64,000 nucleotides of DNA from Leptospira levettii (GCF_002812085.1 NZ_NPDM01000001.1:1054001-1118000); one strand, 5' to 3'; positions 9,197-19,673 are shown, counted from the first letter of the stretch. A program made the numbers and translations. Notes: generated by a model from the sequence alone, not told the origin.

Positions 9197-11161
9197 ATGT
9201 TGCGTTTTTTCGTATTTGTCCTCACAACTAGTTTTTTACCAATCTTAGCAATATCGTCTTCTGATTTCCCACCGGGATTTGTTTTAAAAAACCCTTACAT
9301 ATGGCCAGTGAAAGGTTATGATTCCATTACTGGTGCCTTTGGTGAGTTTCGAACGGGCCATTTCCATATGGGACAGGATTTCTCTACCGGAGGTAGGATT
9401 GGTGTTCCCATCCTTGCAGTGGCAAAAGGAAAAGTCACTCGCGTACAAAGAAGATGGACTAGCATTGGTTATGCGCTATTTCTACAACATGACGATGGAA
9501 TGACCTCTCGTTATGGACACCTTCACAAATTTGCACCGAAAGTTGTAAAACAAATCTTAAAATCCAAACAATCAAAACGTTTCAAAGATAGAACTGATTT
9601 TGACATAGCTCTTCCAGAACCAGTTGAAGTAGATGCTGGAGAAATAATTGCATTTTCAGGTGATACAGGAGTTGGTCCTCCTCACTTACACTTCGAATTA
9701 TTTAAAGACAATGTGTATTACAACCCAATGCACTTTGGACTTGGTTACAATGCAGCAGAACCAATCGTATTTAATACCCTAAGGATCACTCCGCAAACTC
9801 CACGAACTTTCATTAACGGAAGGAATGAAACGATTGAAATTCCCTTTTACGAAACCAGCGGAAACCGCTTTGAATTATCTGAATCCCCAACACTTTTTAT
9901 CCAAGGCAAAGTAGGGATTCAAATTGCTATCCATCAAAAATCCAATAACAATCGACTTGGAATTTTCACCTTAGATATGTTAATTGGTGATAATGTTTTA
10001 CAAGGTTTCCAATTATCCAAAATTTTAAAAGAACATACTAGAAAAAATGTTTTACTCTATGATAGCTCTGTCAGTAAACCAAATGGAAATCCATTTTCCT
10101 ATTATTTACATACCAGAGATGGAAATGATTTATTAGGAATGCGCAGTAATGGTCGTGAACAAGGAATCCTTGATAGCGAACAAATGAAAATGGGAGAACC
10201 AAAGGAAGTTACCATTCGCGCTACTGGCATGGGTGGACAAATGTCTCTTGCTTCCTTTTATGTTTTGAAAGATCAAGGGGATTACAGCCACATCGTCACT
10301 AAAGAATGGAAATACAATGTTTATTATGATCGTTACACGACATTTAAATCTAAAGATACAAAAGTTGAATTGTTTTTTCCAGTAAACGCTGTATATTCCA
10401 AAGCATTTTTTGAAATAGAAGCCCAAGAACAAATCAAAATCAACACACAAGGCCTTAACCAACTTTCCAGTGTTTATAAAATAGGTCCTGACTTTAAAGA
10501 TTTTAATTTGGGATATGATCTTTATGTAAAGGTTCCAAAAACAAAGGATATTAACTCGGCAGATTTATATGAAGTGTTAGCTGATGGAAATGTAAAAAAA
10601 ATAAATGGATCTTCCTTTAGTTCTTGGGGCCAATTTTTTAAAGTGAGACTCAGAAAAACGGGTCTTTTTGTTGTTCTTTCAGACCAAACTCCACCAAACA
10701 TCTATTTGCATGAATTGATGAACAAAACTGTTTATCCAAGAGAAGACTTTGCCTTGTACTTAAAAGCTGTGGATGTTGGATCAGGAATTATGCCTGATGG
10801 ATTCGATATCACCGTGGATGGAATCCCTGGAAAGGCAGAATTTTTTCCAAAAGATGGAAGACTTGAAATTTTTGAACCAGAAAGTTTATACGAACCTGGG
10901 AAACATACTGTCCTTGCGAGTGTGCGAGATTTTGCAGGGAATTGGAGTTCGACTGTTCGGTATGATTACGAAATCCAAACACCTCCGGTAGTGGAAGAAA
11001 AGAAAAAACCGATTACAGAACCTATATCTGTTGAAACTGCAAAAGAGAAAAAATCGACAAAAGATACCAAAACAAAACAATCTTCGCCTAAGGTGCAAAA
11101 GGTGGTAAAACCAATCACAATCGCACCAAAGGCAAAGGATAAAAAATCTACATCCCGATAG
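9197..11161 (+). CDS. Exported M23 (LytM-type) metallopeptidase
   Basis: 654 residues with an N-terminal signal peptide (about 1-20). The M23 peptidase domain spans ~30-180: zinc ligands H57 and D61 (HMGQD), YGHLH at 106-110, and HLHF at 163-166. Residues 180-590 form long beta-rich repeats ending in an Ig-like segment ([18 protein letters not shown]). The last 60 residues are rich in lysine, proline and threonine and may contact cell-wall polymers. It should act in the periplasm on peptidoglycan cross-links, or as a regulator of another hydrolase. Its 3' end overlaps the convergent fabG-like gene by 14 bases. Confidence 0.88.
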   Translation: MLRFFVFVLTTSFLPILAISSSDFPPGFVLKNPYIWPVKGYDSITGAFGEFRTGHFHMGQDFSTGGRIGVPILAVAKGKVTRVQRRWTSIGYALFLQHDDGMTSRYGHLHKFAPKVVKQILKSKQSKRFKDRTDFDIALPEPVEVDAGEIIAFSGDTGVGPPHLHFELFKDNVYYNPMHFGLGYNAAEPIVFNTLRITPQTPRTFINGRNETIEIPFYETSGNRFELSESPTLFIQGKVGIQIAIHQKSNNNRLGIFTLDMLIGDNVLQGFQLSKILKEHTRKNVLLYDSSVSKPNGNPFSYYLHTRDGNDLLGMRSNGREQGILDSEQMKMGEPKEVTIRATGMGGQMSLASFYVLKDQGDYSHIVTKEWKYNVYYDRYTTFKSKDTKVELFFPVNAVYSKAFFEIEAQEQIKINTQGLNQLSSVYKIGPDFKDFNLGYDLYVKVPKTKDINSADLYEVLADGNVKKINGSSFSSWGQFFKVRLRKTGLFVVLSDQTPPNIYLHELMNKTVYPREDFALYLKAVDVGSGIMPDGFDITVDGIPGKAEFFPKDGRLEIFEPESLYEPGKHTVLASVRDFAGNWSSTVRYDYEIQTPPVVEEKKKPITEPISVETAKEKKSTKDTKTKQSSPKVQKVVKPITIAPKAKDKKSTSR

Positions 11162-11915
11162 CAGCACCACCGTCAACGCGGAGGTAAGTTCCAGTGATGT
11201 AAGATGCATCATTACTTAAGAAAAACTTCACAGCAGATGCGATCTCTTCCTGTTTTCCAGGACGTTTTAGTGGGATCACAGCTGGATCAGTTAACTTTTC
11301 TTGTACTTCTTTGGAAAGTGTTCCGGTCATTTCTGTTTGCACATAACCTGGGCATACAGCATTTACAAGTACGTTTCTTCCAGAAAATTCTCGTGCAGAA
11401 ACTTTTGTAAGTGCAATCACACCTGCTTTAGAAGTGGAGTAGTTTGCTTGGCCTGGTTGGCCAGTGAGTCCTGATACAGAAGAAATATTAACGATTCTTC
11501 CAGAATCTGACTTGAGGATGAGTTTACTTGCTGACTTAGTCATAAGAAAAACACCCTTACAGTTTACATCCATTACAAAGTCATACTCTTGTTCTGACAT
11601 ACGAATGAGTAAGTTGTCTTTTAATACTCCAGCATTGTTAACAAGGAAATCGAGTTTTCCAAATGCTTCTTTTGTTTTGCTAATAGCAGCATCACAATCT
11701 TCTGGTTTTGTTACGTTACAAGCAACACCGATTGCTTTCACACCAAATTTTGCTTCTACTTCTCTTGCAGCTTCTTCAATTTTTTCCTGATTCAAATCAA
11801 CAAGCACCAAACTTGCACCATGCGATGCGATTCGGTTTGCGATTGCTCTACCCAAACCAATGGGAGAGGCAGCTCCCGTTACCAGTGCTACTTTTCCTTC
11901 GAATTCTTTGGACAT
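11148..11915 (-). CDS. fabG: 3-oxoacyl-ACP reductase, SDR family (FabG-like)
   Basis: A 255-residue short-chain dehydrogenase. The NADP-binding motif is [12 protein letters not shown] near the N-terminus, NNAG follows at about 90, and the catalytic tetrad has S (NISSVSG) and YSTSK. The C-terminal GTYLRVDGG is typical of FabG. The likely reaction is NADPH reduction of 3-oxoacyl-ACP in fatty-acid elongation. No other fab genes are adjacent, and a second SDR lies at 39.7 kb, so assignment to FabG proper is likely rather than certain. It diverges from purB across 108 bases. Confidence 0.85.
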   Translation of the reverse strand: MSKEFEGKVALVTGAASPIGLGRAIANRIASHGASLVLVDLNQEKIEEAAREVEAKFGVKAIGVACNVTKPEDCDAAISKTKEAFGKLDFLVNNAGVLKDNLLIRMSEQEYDFVMDVNCKGVFLMTKSASKLILKSDSGRIVNISSVSGLTGQPGQANYSTSKAGVIALTKVSAREFSGRNVLVNAVCPGYVQTEMTGTLSKEVQEKLTDPAVIPLKRPGKQEEIASAVKFFLSNDASYITGTYLRVDGGAAIGM

Positions 11916-12023
11916 ATGCCCCCCTAGGATTTATTACTAGATTCTAAACATGAAACTCGAACATCGTTCGGCAATCGTAAAATTCCCAGTTGAAACGGAA
12001 GTTTACACTGAAAGACTGCCCTT

Positions 12024-13328
12024 ATGATCGATCGTTATAGCCATCCTGAAATTTCCGCCATTTGGGAATTAGAGAACAAATTTAAAATTTGGACAGATAT
12101 TGAAATTTATGCCTGCGAAGCGCGTGCGAACCGGGGAGAAGTCCCAAAAGAAGACCTCGAAACCATCAAACAAAAAGCAAAATTCAATGTAGATGAAATT
12201 CTAGAGATTGAATCCAAAGTACACCATGATGTGATCGCCTACTTAACCAATTTAAACTCTTATATAGGACCAGCAGGTCGTCATGTTCACTTTGGACTGA
12301 CATCGAGTGATGTTGGTGACACTGCACTCTGTGTTCAAATGGTGCAAGCGATGGATCTTCTCATCCAACGCACTGAAACATTATTAGAGACTACAAAACA
12401 AAAAGCAAAAGAGTACAAAGACCTTCCTTGTATCGGACGTTCCCATGGAATTCATGCAGAACCAATGACCCTTGGTCTTAAGTTTGCACTCTTTTACGCA
12501 GAGATGACACGTAACTTAGAACGAATGAAAGATGCCCGCGAACAAGTTGCTGTTGGTAAACTTTCTGGAGCAGTGGGAACTTATTCCAATATTGATTTAG
12601 AAATTGAAGAGTATGTATTAAATAAATTGGGACTTAAAGTAGATCCAATTGCCACTCAAGTGATCTCACGTGACCGACATGCATTTTATATGTCTGTGCT
12701 TGGTGTGGTTGCTGCCAGTTTGGATCGTATGGCAACTGAGATCCGACTCTTACAAAAAACAGAAGGGCGTGAAGTCGAAGAACCATTTGCAAAGGGTCAA
12801 AAAGGATCCTCAGCTATGCCACACAAACGTAACCCTGTGGTTTGCGAAAGAATTTCAGGGATCTCTCGTGTTATTCGTTCGAACGTAAACGTTGGATTAC
12901 AAAACGTTGGACTTTGGCATGAAAGGGATATATCACATTCTTCTGCAGAACGTATAGTTCTTCCTGATTCAACGATTGCACTCGATTACATTTTAGAAAA
13001 AATGAACTTTGTCTTAAAAGGATTACATGTATACCCTGATGCCACAGAACGTACGTTAAATGTGACAAGAGGACTTATCTTTTCTCAAAAAGTATTGTTG
13101 TGGCTCATCGAAAAAGGTGGAATCACTCGTGAAGATGCCTATCTTATCGTTCAGGAAAATGCGATGGCGGTTTGGGCTGACCAATCTAAAAATCTTCGTG
13201 ACCTATTGAAACAAGATCCAAGGTGTTCTAAAATTCTGAAAGACTCCGACTTGGATGAAATTTTCCAAATCAAACCGTATTTAGAACGAATTCCGCTCAT
13301 CTTCAAACGATTGGGAATTACAGACTAA
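12024..13328 (+). CDS. purB: Adenylosuccinate lyase
   Basis: 434 residues, the usual length for the bacterial enzyme. The family signature SSAMPHKRNP is present near residue 265, with HFGLTSSDVGDTA and RSHGIHAEPMTLG providing the other active-site histidine/serine segments. PurB acts twice in purine synthesis, splitting SAICAR to AICAR and adenylosuccinate to AMP, both releasing fumarate. The enzyme is a cytosolic tetramer with active sites made of three chains. It is a single gene here, convergent with the hydrolase that follows after 6 bases. Confidence 0.95.
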   Translation: MIDRYSHPEISAIWELENKFKIWTDIEIYACEARANRGEVPKEDLETIKQKAKFNVDEILEIESKVHHDVIAYLTNLNSYIGPAGRHVHFGLTSSDVGDTALCVQMVQAMDLLIQRTETLLETTKQKAKEYKDLPCIGRSHGIHAEPMTLGLKFALFYAEMTRNLERMKDAREQVAVGKLSGAVGTYSNIDLEIEEYVLNKLGLKVDPIATQVISRDRHAFYMSVLGVVAASLDRMATEIRLLQKTEGREVEEPFAKGQKGSSAMPHKRNPVVCERISGISRVIRSNVNVGLQNVGLWHERDISHSSAERIVLPDSTIALDYILEKMNFVLKGLHVYPDATERTLNVTRGLIFSQKVLLWLIEKGGITREDAYLIVQENAMAVWADQSKNLRDLLKQDPRCSKILKDSDLDEIFQIKPYLERIPLIFKRLGITD

Positions 13329-13334
13329 ATTCGT

Positions 13335-13985
13335 TTACAACTCAACTGCCAACCATCCAACCAAATCTTTTAATATTTCTTGGCTGATGGTATGGCCTTC
13401 TGGGTACTCCTTATACTTAGGACTCCTTCCCAACAATTCCAAACTTTCTTTTGAATTCCTTGCAGAAGCAACAGATATCACATTATCATTGGTTCCATGG
13501 GCAATATAAATCTTTTGCGGATCGACTTCATCATTTGCACTTAATTTCTGTTTTGTTTCCTCTAAGAGTCTTCCACTAAGTGCAATGATTCCTTTAAATT
13601 GTTTTGGGTGCTCTAATCCAACTGAATAGGACATCACGGCACCCTGGCTAAAACCACCAATCCAAACATTATTTGTATCAAATTGAAACTGACCCTTTGC
13701 AAAATCTAAAAATTCTAATATTTTTTGATGGCTTACTTCTTGTTGTCCAATATCAATTTTTGGACTCCCACCTTGGAAAGAAATTTCATACCAGCCAAAC
13801 CTGTTCCTGCCTAAAACAAGAGGCCCTCTGAGTGAGATAATCAGTAGTGATTCTGGTAAATCATCTACTAACGAAAACAAATCATTTTCATTGCTACCAA
13901 CTCCGTGTAACAACAAAAGTAGTGGAGGATTGGTTGTGGTAACTTTTGGATTGCGAACTAAATACTCGAGTGGAGGTTTTATCAT
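13335..13985 (-). CDS. Alpha/beta hydrolase, carboxylesterase/phospholipase family
   Basis: 216 residues in the carboxylesterase/lysophospholipase family. The oxyanion segment LLLHGVGSNENDLF, the nucleophile elbow GGFSQGAVMS, an aspartate after HGTNDNVIS and histidine in EYPEGHTIS complete a Ser-Asp-His triad. There is no signal peptide, so it is cytosolic. Substrates are probably short acyl or aryl esters. It lies 14 bases downstream of the LigB-type dioxygenase on the same strand and is probably co-transcribed with it; such dioxygenase/hydrolase pairing hints at aromatic compound breakdown, which is inference. Confidence 0.85.
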   Translation of the reverse strand: MIKPPLEYLVRNPKVTTTNPPLLLLLHGVGSNENDLFSLVDDLPESLLIISLRGPLVLGRNRFGWYEISFQGGSPKIDIGQQEVSHQKILEFLDFAKGQFQFDTNNVWIGGFSQGAVMSYSVGLEHPKQFKGIIALSGRLLEETKQKLSANDEVDPQKIYIAHGTNDNVISVASARNSKESLELLGRSPKYKEYPEGHTISQEILKDLVGWLAVEL

Positions 13986-13999
13986 ATTCAGTCTTCCCT

Positions 14000-14821
14000 T
14001 TAATTGAAGAGCGGATTAGAATCCAATCGAACAGAAGTCATGGTCAATGCTCCAGCCACTGGTTTGTCATTAAAAAAGGAAATTTGGTCCGATGGAAATT
14101 GAGTTCCGATTGTATACAATAATGGAAGGTAATGTTCTGTCGTAGGAATTGCCCATTCAAATTCTTTTCCTTTATTTCGAATTGAAAATAAAGATCGGGT
14201 ATCACCTGATAGAATCCAATCTTTAACTTTTTGATTCACCGAAAGTGCCCAATCAAAACCATAACTCTCTGTCAATCTGTCCCATGCCACCATACGGAGG
14301 TTATGCACAATATTCCCACTAGCAACGATGAGTACACCTTGTTCTCGCAATGGAGAAAGTTCCTTGGCGATTTCAAAGTGTTTTTCAGGTGGAAGTTTGT
14401 AATCCATACTCAATTGTACGATGGGAACATTTGCTTTCGGATACATATGTTTTAGTACACTCCATGTCCCGTGATCTAAACCCCAATCATAATCCAATTG
14501 GACAGATTGAGATTTGACTAGGGATTGGATTTCTTTGGCCAAACTAGGACTCCCAGGAGCAGGGTATTGTACTTCAAATAACGCCTTTGGAAAACCACCA
14601 AAGTCATGTATGGTGGGAGGATTCTCCATCGCAGTAACAAAGGTTCCATCAGTTAACCAATGGGCAGAAATCACAAGTATCGCTTTGGGTTCTGGAAAGG
14701 TTTTCGAAACGTTCCGAAGACCTTCGACAAATTCGTTTTCCTCGATTGCATTCATAGGACTTCCATGTCCTAAAAATAAGGACGGAATGATCTCACTCTT
14801 TTGTATCTTGTCTGTACCCAT
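14000..14821 (-). CDS. Extradiol ring-cleavage dioxygenase, LigB/YgiD family
   Basis: 273 residues from the ATG at 14821, chosen because AGGGAG sits 7 bases upstream; the frame also allows a start seven codons earlier. The LigB-fold metal site is suggested by LFLGHGSPMN at the N-terminus, ISAHWLTD near 60, GLDHGTWS near 110, and SGNIVHNL near 170. YgiD-like members open the ring of DOPA and related catechols (4,5-cleavage) with a divalent metal. The true substrate is unknown. It forms a likely two-gene operon with the following hydrolase. Confidence 0.85.
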   Translation of the reverse strand: MGTDKIQKSEIIPSLFLGHGSPMNAIEENEFVEGLRNVSKTFPEPKAILVISAHWLTDGTFVTAMENPPTIHDFGGFPKALFEVQYPAPGSPSLAKEIQSLVKSQSVQLDYDWGLDHGTWSVLKHMYPKANVPIVQLSMDYKLPPEKHFEIAKELSPLREQGVLIVASGNIVHNLRMVAWDRLTESYGFDWALSVNQKVKDWILSGDTRSLFSIRNKGKEFEWAIPTTEHYLPLLYTIGTQFPSDQISFFNDKPVAGALTMTSVRLDSNPLFN

Positions 14822-14998
14822 GAAAATCTCCCTCAGTTCCATTGAGAAAACTGTTGTTTTGTTTGGAAATCTGGTCTTAATTATTAGTTTGATATTAAAC
14901 TATTTATTGTCAACCTAATTAAATCTCAGAAAACCAATTTTTCTCAATGACTCTCGTTTTCTGATATCCAAATCTGCATCCTAGTTAGGAATTTTGAA

Positions 14999-15460
14999 AT
15001 GGTGGTTAGGTTACAATCTGTTCACCTAAGAATGATTTTACGGATGATTAAAAAAATGGATCACAAACAACAGATCACTTCCATCTTAATTGAACTATTT
15101 ACCAATCCGAAAACAACTAAGATTCCTGATTATTTCTCTTCTAATTATATAGCAAACACATCACAAAAAACATATCATGGACTTAAGATTGTAAGCAAAT
15201 GGATAAAGAACTTAAATCAATTTTTGACTGATTTAAAAATTGAAAAAATAGAATTTGTCCATGAATCGAAAGATACGGTTGTTTGGATCCGAACGATCAA
15301 AGGCAAAATAAAACCGACTCCGCTTCAGAACTTAAAAGAAGGCAAAGTGATCAAATGGGAAGAAATGATTGTTTCCAAATTTAAGGGATCAAAAATCGAA
15401 GAAGAATGGATTTCCAGTGAGTTTCTGGGAGTTTTATTTTCTAAAACTAAAAAATCATGA
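14999..15460 (+). CDS. SnoaL-like/ester cyclase-type small protein
   Basis: A 153-residue protein with the helix-then-beta pattern of the NTF2/SnoaL fold: a helical N-terminus, YFSSNYIANTSQKTYHGLKIVSKWIKNL, then beta strands EKIEFVHESKDTVVWIRTIKGKI and KVIKWEEMIVSKFKGSKIEEEWI. Proteins of this fold include polyketide cyclases and many uncharacterised small enzymes. The chosen ATG follows AGGA by 9 bases, but the N-terminal 18 residues are poorly conserved-looking and an internal start at MDHKQQ is possible. It is followed by a VOC-fold protein on the same strand. Confidence 0.65.
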   Translation: MVVRLQSVHLRMILRMIKKMDHKQQITSILIELFTNPKTTKIPDYFSSNYIANTSQKTYHGLKIVSKWIKNLNQFLTDLKIEKIEFVHESKDTVVWIRTIKGKIKPTPLQNLKEGKVIKWEEMIVSKFKGSKIEEEWISSEFLGVLFSKTKKS

Positions 15461-15529
15461 TCACCATTTGATGATTTGATCCAACAAAACAACAAAGAGA
15501 AGGAAGATGAAAACAAAAAGGTAAAGACA

Positions 15530-16057
15530 ATGGCAACAGCAAAGAAAAAAATCTCCAAACCAACCAAATCCCTAGCTAAAAAAACAAAAACTCCGAAAGT
15601 ACAAGTAAAAGTATCACAAGAAAAAACAAATCCCATCACTCCTTTTTTGATGTTCAATGCAAACTTAGAAGAGGTTACTAAATTTTATACAGGCATTTTC
15701 AAACAATCCAAAGTGATCTCTGTAAATCCAATGCAAGCGGAGTTCATTTTAAACGGACAAAAATTTTCAGCTTACAATGGTGGACCTGAATTTAAATTCT
15801 CTTGGGGTGTATCCTTTATGATCCATGTTGATACACAAAAAGAAGTCGATCATTATTGGAATGAACTTTCAAAAGGTGGAAAAGAACTTATGTGTGGATG
15901 GGTCGAAGACAAATTTGGAATGGTTTGGCAAATCACACCAAACATATTATTAGAATTAGTTTCTCACAAGGATCCAATCAAACGAGAAAAAGCAACACAG
16001 GCAATGTTAAAGATGAGAAAAATTGACATTGCAACGTTAAAAGAATCAATCAAATAA
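15530..16057 (+). CDS. VOC superfamily protein, PhnB-like
   Basis: 175 residues from the ATG at 15530; a TTG 18 codons upstream also keeps the frame open. The first ~35 residues are very lysine-rich (KKKISKPTKSLAKKTKT) and likely disordered or nucleic-acid binding. The core (NPITPFLMFNANLEEVTKFY to FGMVWQITPNIL) is a PhnB/3-demethylubiquinone methyltransferase-like VOC domain; CGWVEDKFGMVWQI is its hallmark. Function within this broad family is not predictable. It probably shares a transcript with the preceding SnoaL-like gene, 69 bases upstream. Confidence 0.75.
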   Translation: MATAKKKISKPTKSLAKKTKTPKVQVKVSQEKTNPITPFLMFNANLEEVTKFYTGIFKQSKVISVNPMQAEFILNGQKFSAYNGGPEFKFSWGVSFMIHVDTQKEVDHYWNELSKGGKELMCGWVEDKFGMVWQITPNILLELVSHKDPIKREKATQAMLKMRKIDIATLKESIK

Positions 16058-16180
16058 ATGATTTAAAATCACTACATAAAATTTAATTTTTCTATAGTGA
16101 TTTAAATTTCGATCGGTGTATAGAGGGACATTTCAAAACTTGTAAGGTCAGTTACAATTCTTCAATTCCAAACCTCGTGT

Positions 16181-17533
16181 TTAAACTGAGATCGTTTGTT
16201 TTTCTGAAATTAGATTGTATTTTACTTTAATTTGATTGATTTTCTCTTCCATTGATTTCCACAAAGTTTCCTTCTCTGGATGGAAAGTACATAGAACACC
16301 TTGTCTCACCAAATCAATGATTTCATCAATGGAGAAATCTAAAAAGCGATACAACTTAAAAAATTCATACGTTAAATTGACATTAAAAATATCTGGATCG
16401 TCTGTGTTGATACAAAGCATCAAACCTTGGTCATAATAATAACGCACTGGGTGATTCTGTTCTTTTCTTACATACTTGCCAGTAAAAACATTTGATGTGA
16501 CACAGATTTCGATTGGAATTTTGTTCTCTTTCATGTAACGAACAAGTTCGGGATCTTGGATGGCTGATGTTCCATGCCCAATACGTTCCGCCTTACATAG
16601 ATTCACTGCATCCCAGATTGCCCAAGGACCGTCATCTTCTCCTGAGTGAGCAACACATCGTAAACCAGACTCACGTGCAATTTTAAACACATCAGCATAA
16701 TCTTTAGCAGGACCCATGAGTTCAGCCCCACCAAGACCTATTCCTATCACTTCTTTGTGTTTTAAACCTAACACTCGTTTAAGGTTGTTCATTGCATTTT
16801 CAGGTCCAAATGATCTAGAAACATCAACGAGTAATCGTATGGAGATTCCATCTTTCACTTCAATTTGGCGAATGCGATTGACCATCACTTCTACCATTTC
16901 ATCAAAATCCAATCCGTTTTGAATGAACTTAGATGGCGCAAAGAATGCTTCACAATAGACAATGTTATTTGAACGAAGGTAGTCTGCTAAACTATCAATG
17001 AAGTATCCTAAATCGGATGCCTCTTTGACAGATCCTTGGACAAAAAAGAAAACTTGGATGAAACCATTGAGGTCTTTGAAATTGTATTTATCTTCAAATT
17101 CTTGGTCAGTGACTTCGATTCCATTTTTTTTGTATAAGAATTTAAGTGTTTCCTTATTTACACATGCTTCTAAGTGCAAGTGGACTTCTGTTTTTGGAAT
17201 TTCTCGAATGAAATTGATGACATCCTGCTCGTTAGGATGAGAAACAGAAAGGTCACCAGCAAGGAGTGATTTCCTTTCCTTTAGAAGAGTTGTTTGTTCG
17301 GAAACCTCCATCCCTTCTTTTGGAAGAAGCCAAAGAGGTGGGTGTAGGACAGGTAATTCCATTAGAGACACTCTTTCGTTTAAGAGAGTGTTAATTTGTT
17401 TATCAAAAGTAAGTTGGATGGTTGGCGAATACGGCCTGTCAGCTGGTAATCGACTTTTTAAGCGGTTTAATTCCGCTATATCACGGTCAATGACAGCAAT
17501 GCGGCTCAGGATTTCAGAAAAAGGAACTTCCAT
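16181..17533 (-). CDS. Adenosine deaminase family protein with N-terminal extension
   Basis: 450 residues, about 100 longer than usual. The metal-dependent deaminase core starts near residue 110: HLHLE (H118, H120), HSGEDDG with the proton-donor Glu, GHGTS, and NTDDP near the C-terminus. The first ~105 residues are an extension with two heptad-like helices (IAVIDRDIAELNRLKSRL; KQINTLLNERVSLMEL). The reaction should be adenosine to inosine, or the same on a related purine or modified nucleoside. It is monocistronic, divergent from the DegT aminotransferase across 150 bases. Confidence 0.85.
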   Translation of the reverse strand: MEVPFSEILSRIAVIDRDIAELNRLKSRLPADRPYSPTIQLTFDKQINTLLNERVSLMELPVLHPPLWLLPKEGMEVSEQTTLLKERKSLLAGDLSVSHPNEQDVINFIREIPKTEVHLHLEACVNKETLKFLYKKNGIEVTDQEFEDKYNFKDLNGFIQVFFFVQGSVKEASDLGYFIDSLADYLRSNNIVYCEAFFAPSKFIQNGLDFDEMVEVMVNRIRQIEVKDGISIRLLVDVSRSFGPENAMNNLKRVLGLKHKEVIGIGLGGAELMGPAKDYADVFKIARESGLRCVAHSGEDDGPWAIWDAVNLCKAERIGHGTSAIQDPELVRYMKENKIPIEICVTSNVFTGKYVRKEQNHPVRYYYDQGLMLCINTDDPDIFNVNLTYEFFKLYRFLDFSIDEIIDLVRQGVLCTFHPEKETLWKSMEEKINQIKVKYNLISEKQTISV

Positions 17534-17683
17534 GTTCCAGGAAAGAATGCTGAATTTGATGAGTGCCTACAAGTAGATTTTTAAACCTTGGGTGAAAATC
17601 CCTATTTAGGTTTGAAAAATCCCGTCGATAGGAAGTTTGGGAGCGGAAAAGACTGGAAATTTTTTCCGAATTATGTCGTATAA

Positions 17684-18883
17684 ATGAATATGCTCACATC
17701 TCGCAAAACCTTCCTACCGTTTGCACTTCCTTCCATTTCAGAAGATGCAATTGAAGAAGTGGCTCAGGTACTCCGATCTGGATGGGTTACCTCGGGACCA
17801 AAAGTAAAACAATTCGAGATGGAGTTTGGCGATTTTGTTGGAAGCAAAGAAACAATCGCTGTCAATTCGGCAACAGCAGGGTTACATTTAGCACTCGAGG
17901 CGATTGGACTCACAACGAATGATGCTGCTATCACAAGTTCTGTTACCTTTACTGCCACCGCCGAGGTCATCTGTTACTTTGGAGCAGAACCCATTCTTAC
18001 TGATATCGATCCCGTTCACAACATAATGACTCCTGAAACCTTAGAAACTACAATCAACTCTAAGTGCAAATGGAACGGTAAAGAACTTACGAGTAACAAA
18101 ACAGGCAAACGAATTAAAGCCATCTTACCTGTACACTTAGCTGGTTATACATGTGATATGGAAGCCATTCTAGCCATTGCAAAAAAATATAATCTCTATG
18201 TGATTGAAGATGCAGCCCATGCATTCCCTGCAGTGCATAAGAACAAAATGATTGGAACCTGGGGTGATTTTACTGTTTTTAGTTTTTATGCTACAAAGGG
18301 CATTACCACTGGTGAAGGTGGAATGATCACCACTCATCATAAAGAGTTTGCTGACCGGATACGCAGGATGCGTCTGCACGGGATCAACCGTGATGCATTC
18401 AATCGACCTGGATGGTACTATGAAGTTGTTGATGCTGGGTATAAATATAATATGACCGATATTGCCGCTGCCCTTGGTGTCGTTCAACTTAAGGAATCAC
18501 ATGGATTCTGGGAACGAAGGACTGAAATTGCAAAACACTATAATGTTGAATTTTCTGGATTAAAGGGAGTGAAACTTCCAAAAGAAGATGAAAACGGGAT
18601 TCATAGTTGGCATCTCTACCGTATCGAAATTGATCCGAAATTGGCAAAAATTGGCCGAGATACACTGGTTGAGGAATTGAAAGAAAGAAATATTGGTACT
18701 AGTTTACATTTTATTCCTATCTTTGAGCATCCTTATTATAAGAAAACGTTTGGATTCCAAAGAAAAGAATATCCTAATGCTTGTCAGATGTATGATAAAT
18801 CTGTTTCATTACCATTATTTGCTGGAATGACAAAAACAGATGAAAAAGACGTAATTGATGCTGTAAAAGAATTATTATCCTAG
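17684..18883 (+). CDS. DegT/DnrJ/EryC1 family PLP aminotransferase
   Basis: 399 residues, full length. PLP-binding features: NSATAGLHLAL near 61-71, VIEDAAHAFPA near 173-183, and the Schiff-base lysine K205 in SFYATKGITTGEGGM. These enzymes transfer an amino group to keto-sugar nucleotides for LPS/O-antigen or other glycans. The 3' YKYNMTDIAAALG segment is also typical. No other sugar genes are next to it, so the sugar is unknown. It is convergent with the following unknown gene, with only 3 bases between stops. Confidence 0.9.
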   Translation: MNMLTSRKTFLPFALPSISEDAIEEVAQVLRSGWVTSGPKVKQFEMEFGDFVGSKETIAVNSATAGLHLALEAIGLTTNDAAITSSVTFTATAEVICYFGAEPILTDIDPVHNIMTPETLETTINSKCKWNGKELTSNKTGKRIKAILPVHLAGYTCDMEAILAIAKKYNLYVIEDAAHAFPAVHKNKMIGTWGDFTVFSFYATKGITTGEGGMITTHHKEFADRIRRMRLHGINRDAFNRPGWYYEVVDAGYKYNMTDIAAALGVVQLKESHGFWERRTEIAKHYNVEFSGLKGVKLPKEDENGIHSWHLYRIEIDPKLAKIGRDTLVEELKERNIGTSLHFIPIFEHPYYKKTFGFQRKEYPNACQMYDKSVSLPLFAGMTKTDEKDVIDAVKELLS

Positions 18884-18886
18884 ATC

Positions 18887-19534
18887 CTAATTTTTGGTTG
18901 GATTGTCTTTCAAACTTGTCCGGAGTTCATAAAACTCTGGATCATACAGTTTGATTAGATCAACTAAACCCAATATAAATTCTGTGTCAGTTCCATCCGC
19001 CTTTCTTCGAATCCAAAATCCTACAAGTTCTTTCACAATTTGAGAATCCATATTCTCATCACCAGAAAAGATAGAAAACTGTGCCGCTTCTTCAGGATCC
19101 TCGTTATCAGTATAAGCAGGATACAAAAAAAGGATAAAACGATCTAAATAATAAGGATCTAACCTCGATTCTTCAACTAACATTAAATAACGATCTGCTT
19201 CTTTTCTGAAAAATTTTGGATTCGAATCTAATTTTTGGTAAACAATAAAAAATTCACGTGCCGTTTGTTTGAACCAACTTTCATATATTGGTTTTGTTAA
19301 TTGTAAAAACTTAGGTTGGGTTTTTGCAGGTAAAAACAAATTCCTAATTTTTCTAGGAAATTCAGGATTATAATGCCCAAACTGATACTGATCATTTAAT
19401 TCCAAATAATACTTGGAATGAGGACCTTCTAAAAAAATTTGAATTCCTAAATATTCAGAAAGTTTTTTTAGGCCAATGACCGTTTGTAGTTTGCAGAAAA
19501 TTTTATGATAGGATATTTCTTTTTCACAATACAA
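18887..19534 (-). CDS. Hypothetical protein, probably exported; start uncertain
   Basis: 215 residues from a TTG at 19534; I do not recognise the family. The frame stays open upstream to 19765 and the extra region reads as a lipoprotein-like leader (KLLIKLSKLGLVFFFSCSV) between about 19640 and 19702, yet contains no ATG, GTG or TTG in frame. A CTG at 19702 lies 7 bases after GGGAG. So either an unusual start codon or a lost start is involved. The visible protein is rich in Tyr, Phe and acidic residues. It follows the beta-propeller gene on the same strand. Confidence 0.65.
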   Translation of the reverse strand: MYCEKEISYHKIFCKLQTVIGLKKLSEYLGIQIFLEGPHSKYYLELNDQYQFGHYNPEFPRKIRNLFLPAKTQPKFLQLTKPIYESWFKQTAREFFIVYQKLDSNPKFFRKEADRYLMLVEESRLDPYYLDRFILFLYPAYTDNEDPEEAAQFSIFSGDENMDSQIVKELVGFWIRRKADGTDTEFILGLVDLIKLYDPEFYELRTSLKDNPTKN

Positions 19535-19673
19535 TCCAATCTTTGGAAATTGGATCCAAGTTGTTTCAATCAGTTCTTTAAATTTTTTCTCTTGAGAAGA
19601 GTCTACCTCCTTTAGAAATAAAGGGATAGACGTTTGGAGAACCGAACATGAGAAAAAGAAAACTAAACCAAGT

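Noticed and set aside
14999..16057. Toxin-antitoxin pair from two adjacent small genes
   Set aside because: The folds (SnoaL-like and PhnB-like VOC) are enzyme-type and gene sizes and spacing do not fit a toxin-antitoxin module.
16066..16103. AAATCACTA/TAGTGATTT inverted repeat after the VOC gene
   Set aside because: Loop of about 20 bases and no T-run, so not convincing as a terminator.
19604..19611. Perfect Shine-Dalgarno GGAGGTAG on the - strand before the unknown gene
   Set aside because: No start codon follows at suitable distance in the gene's frame, and it lies inside the leader-like region; treated as coincidence.
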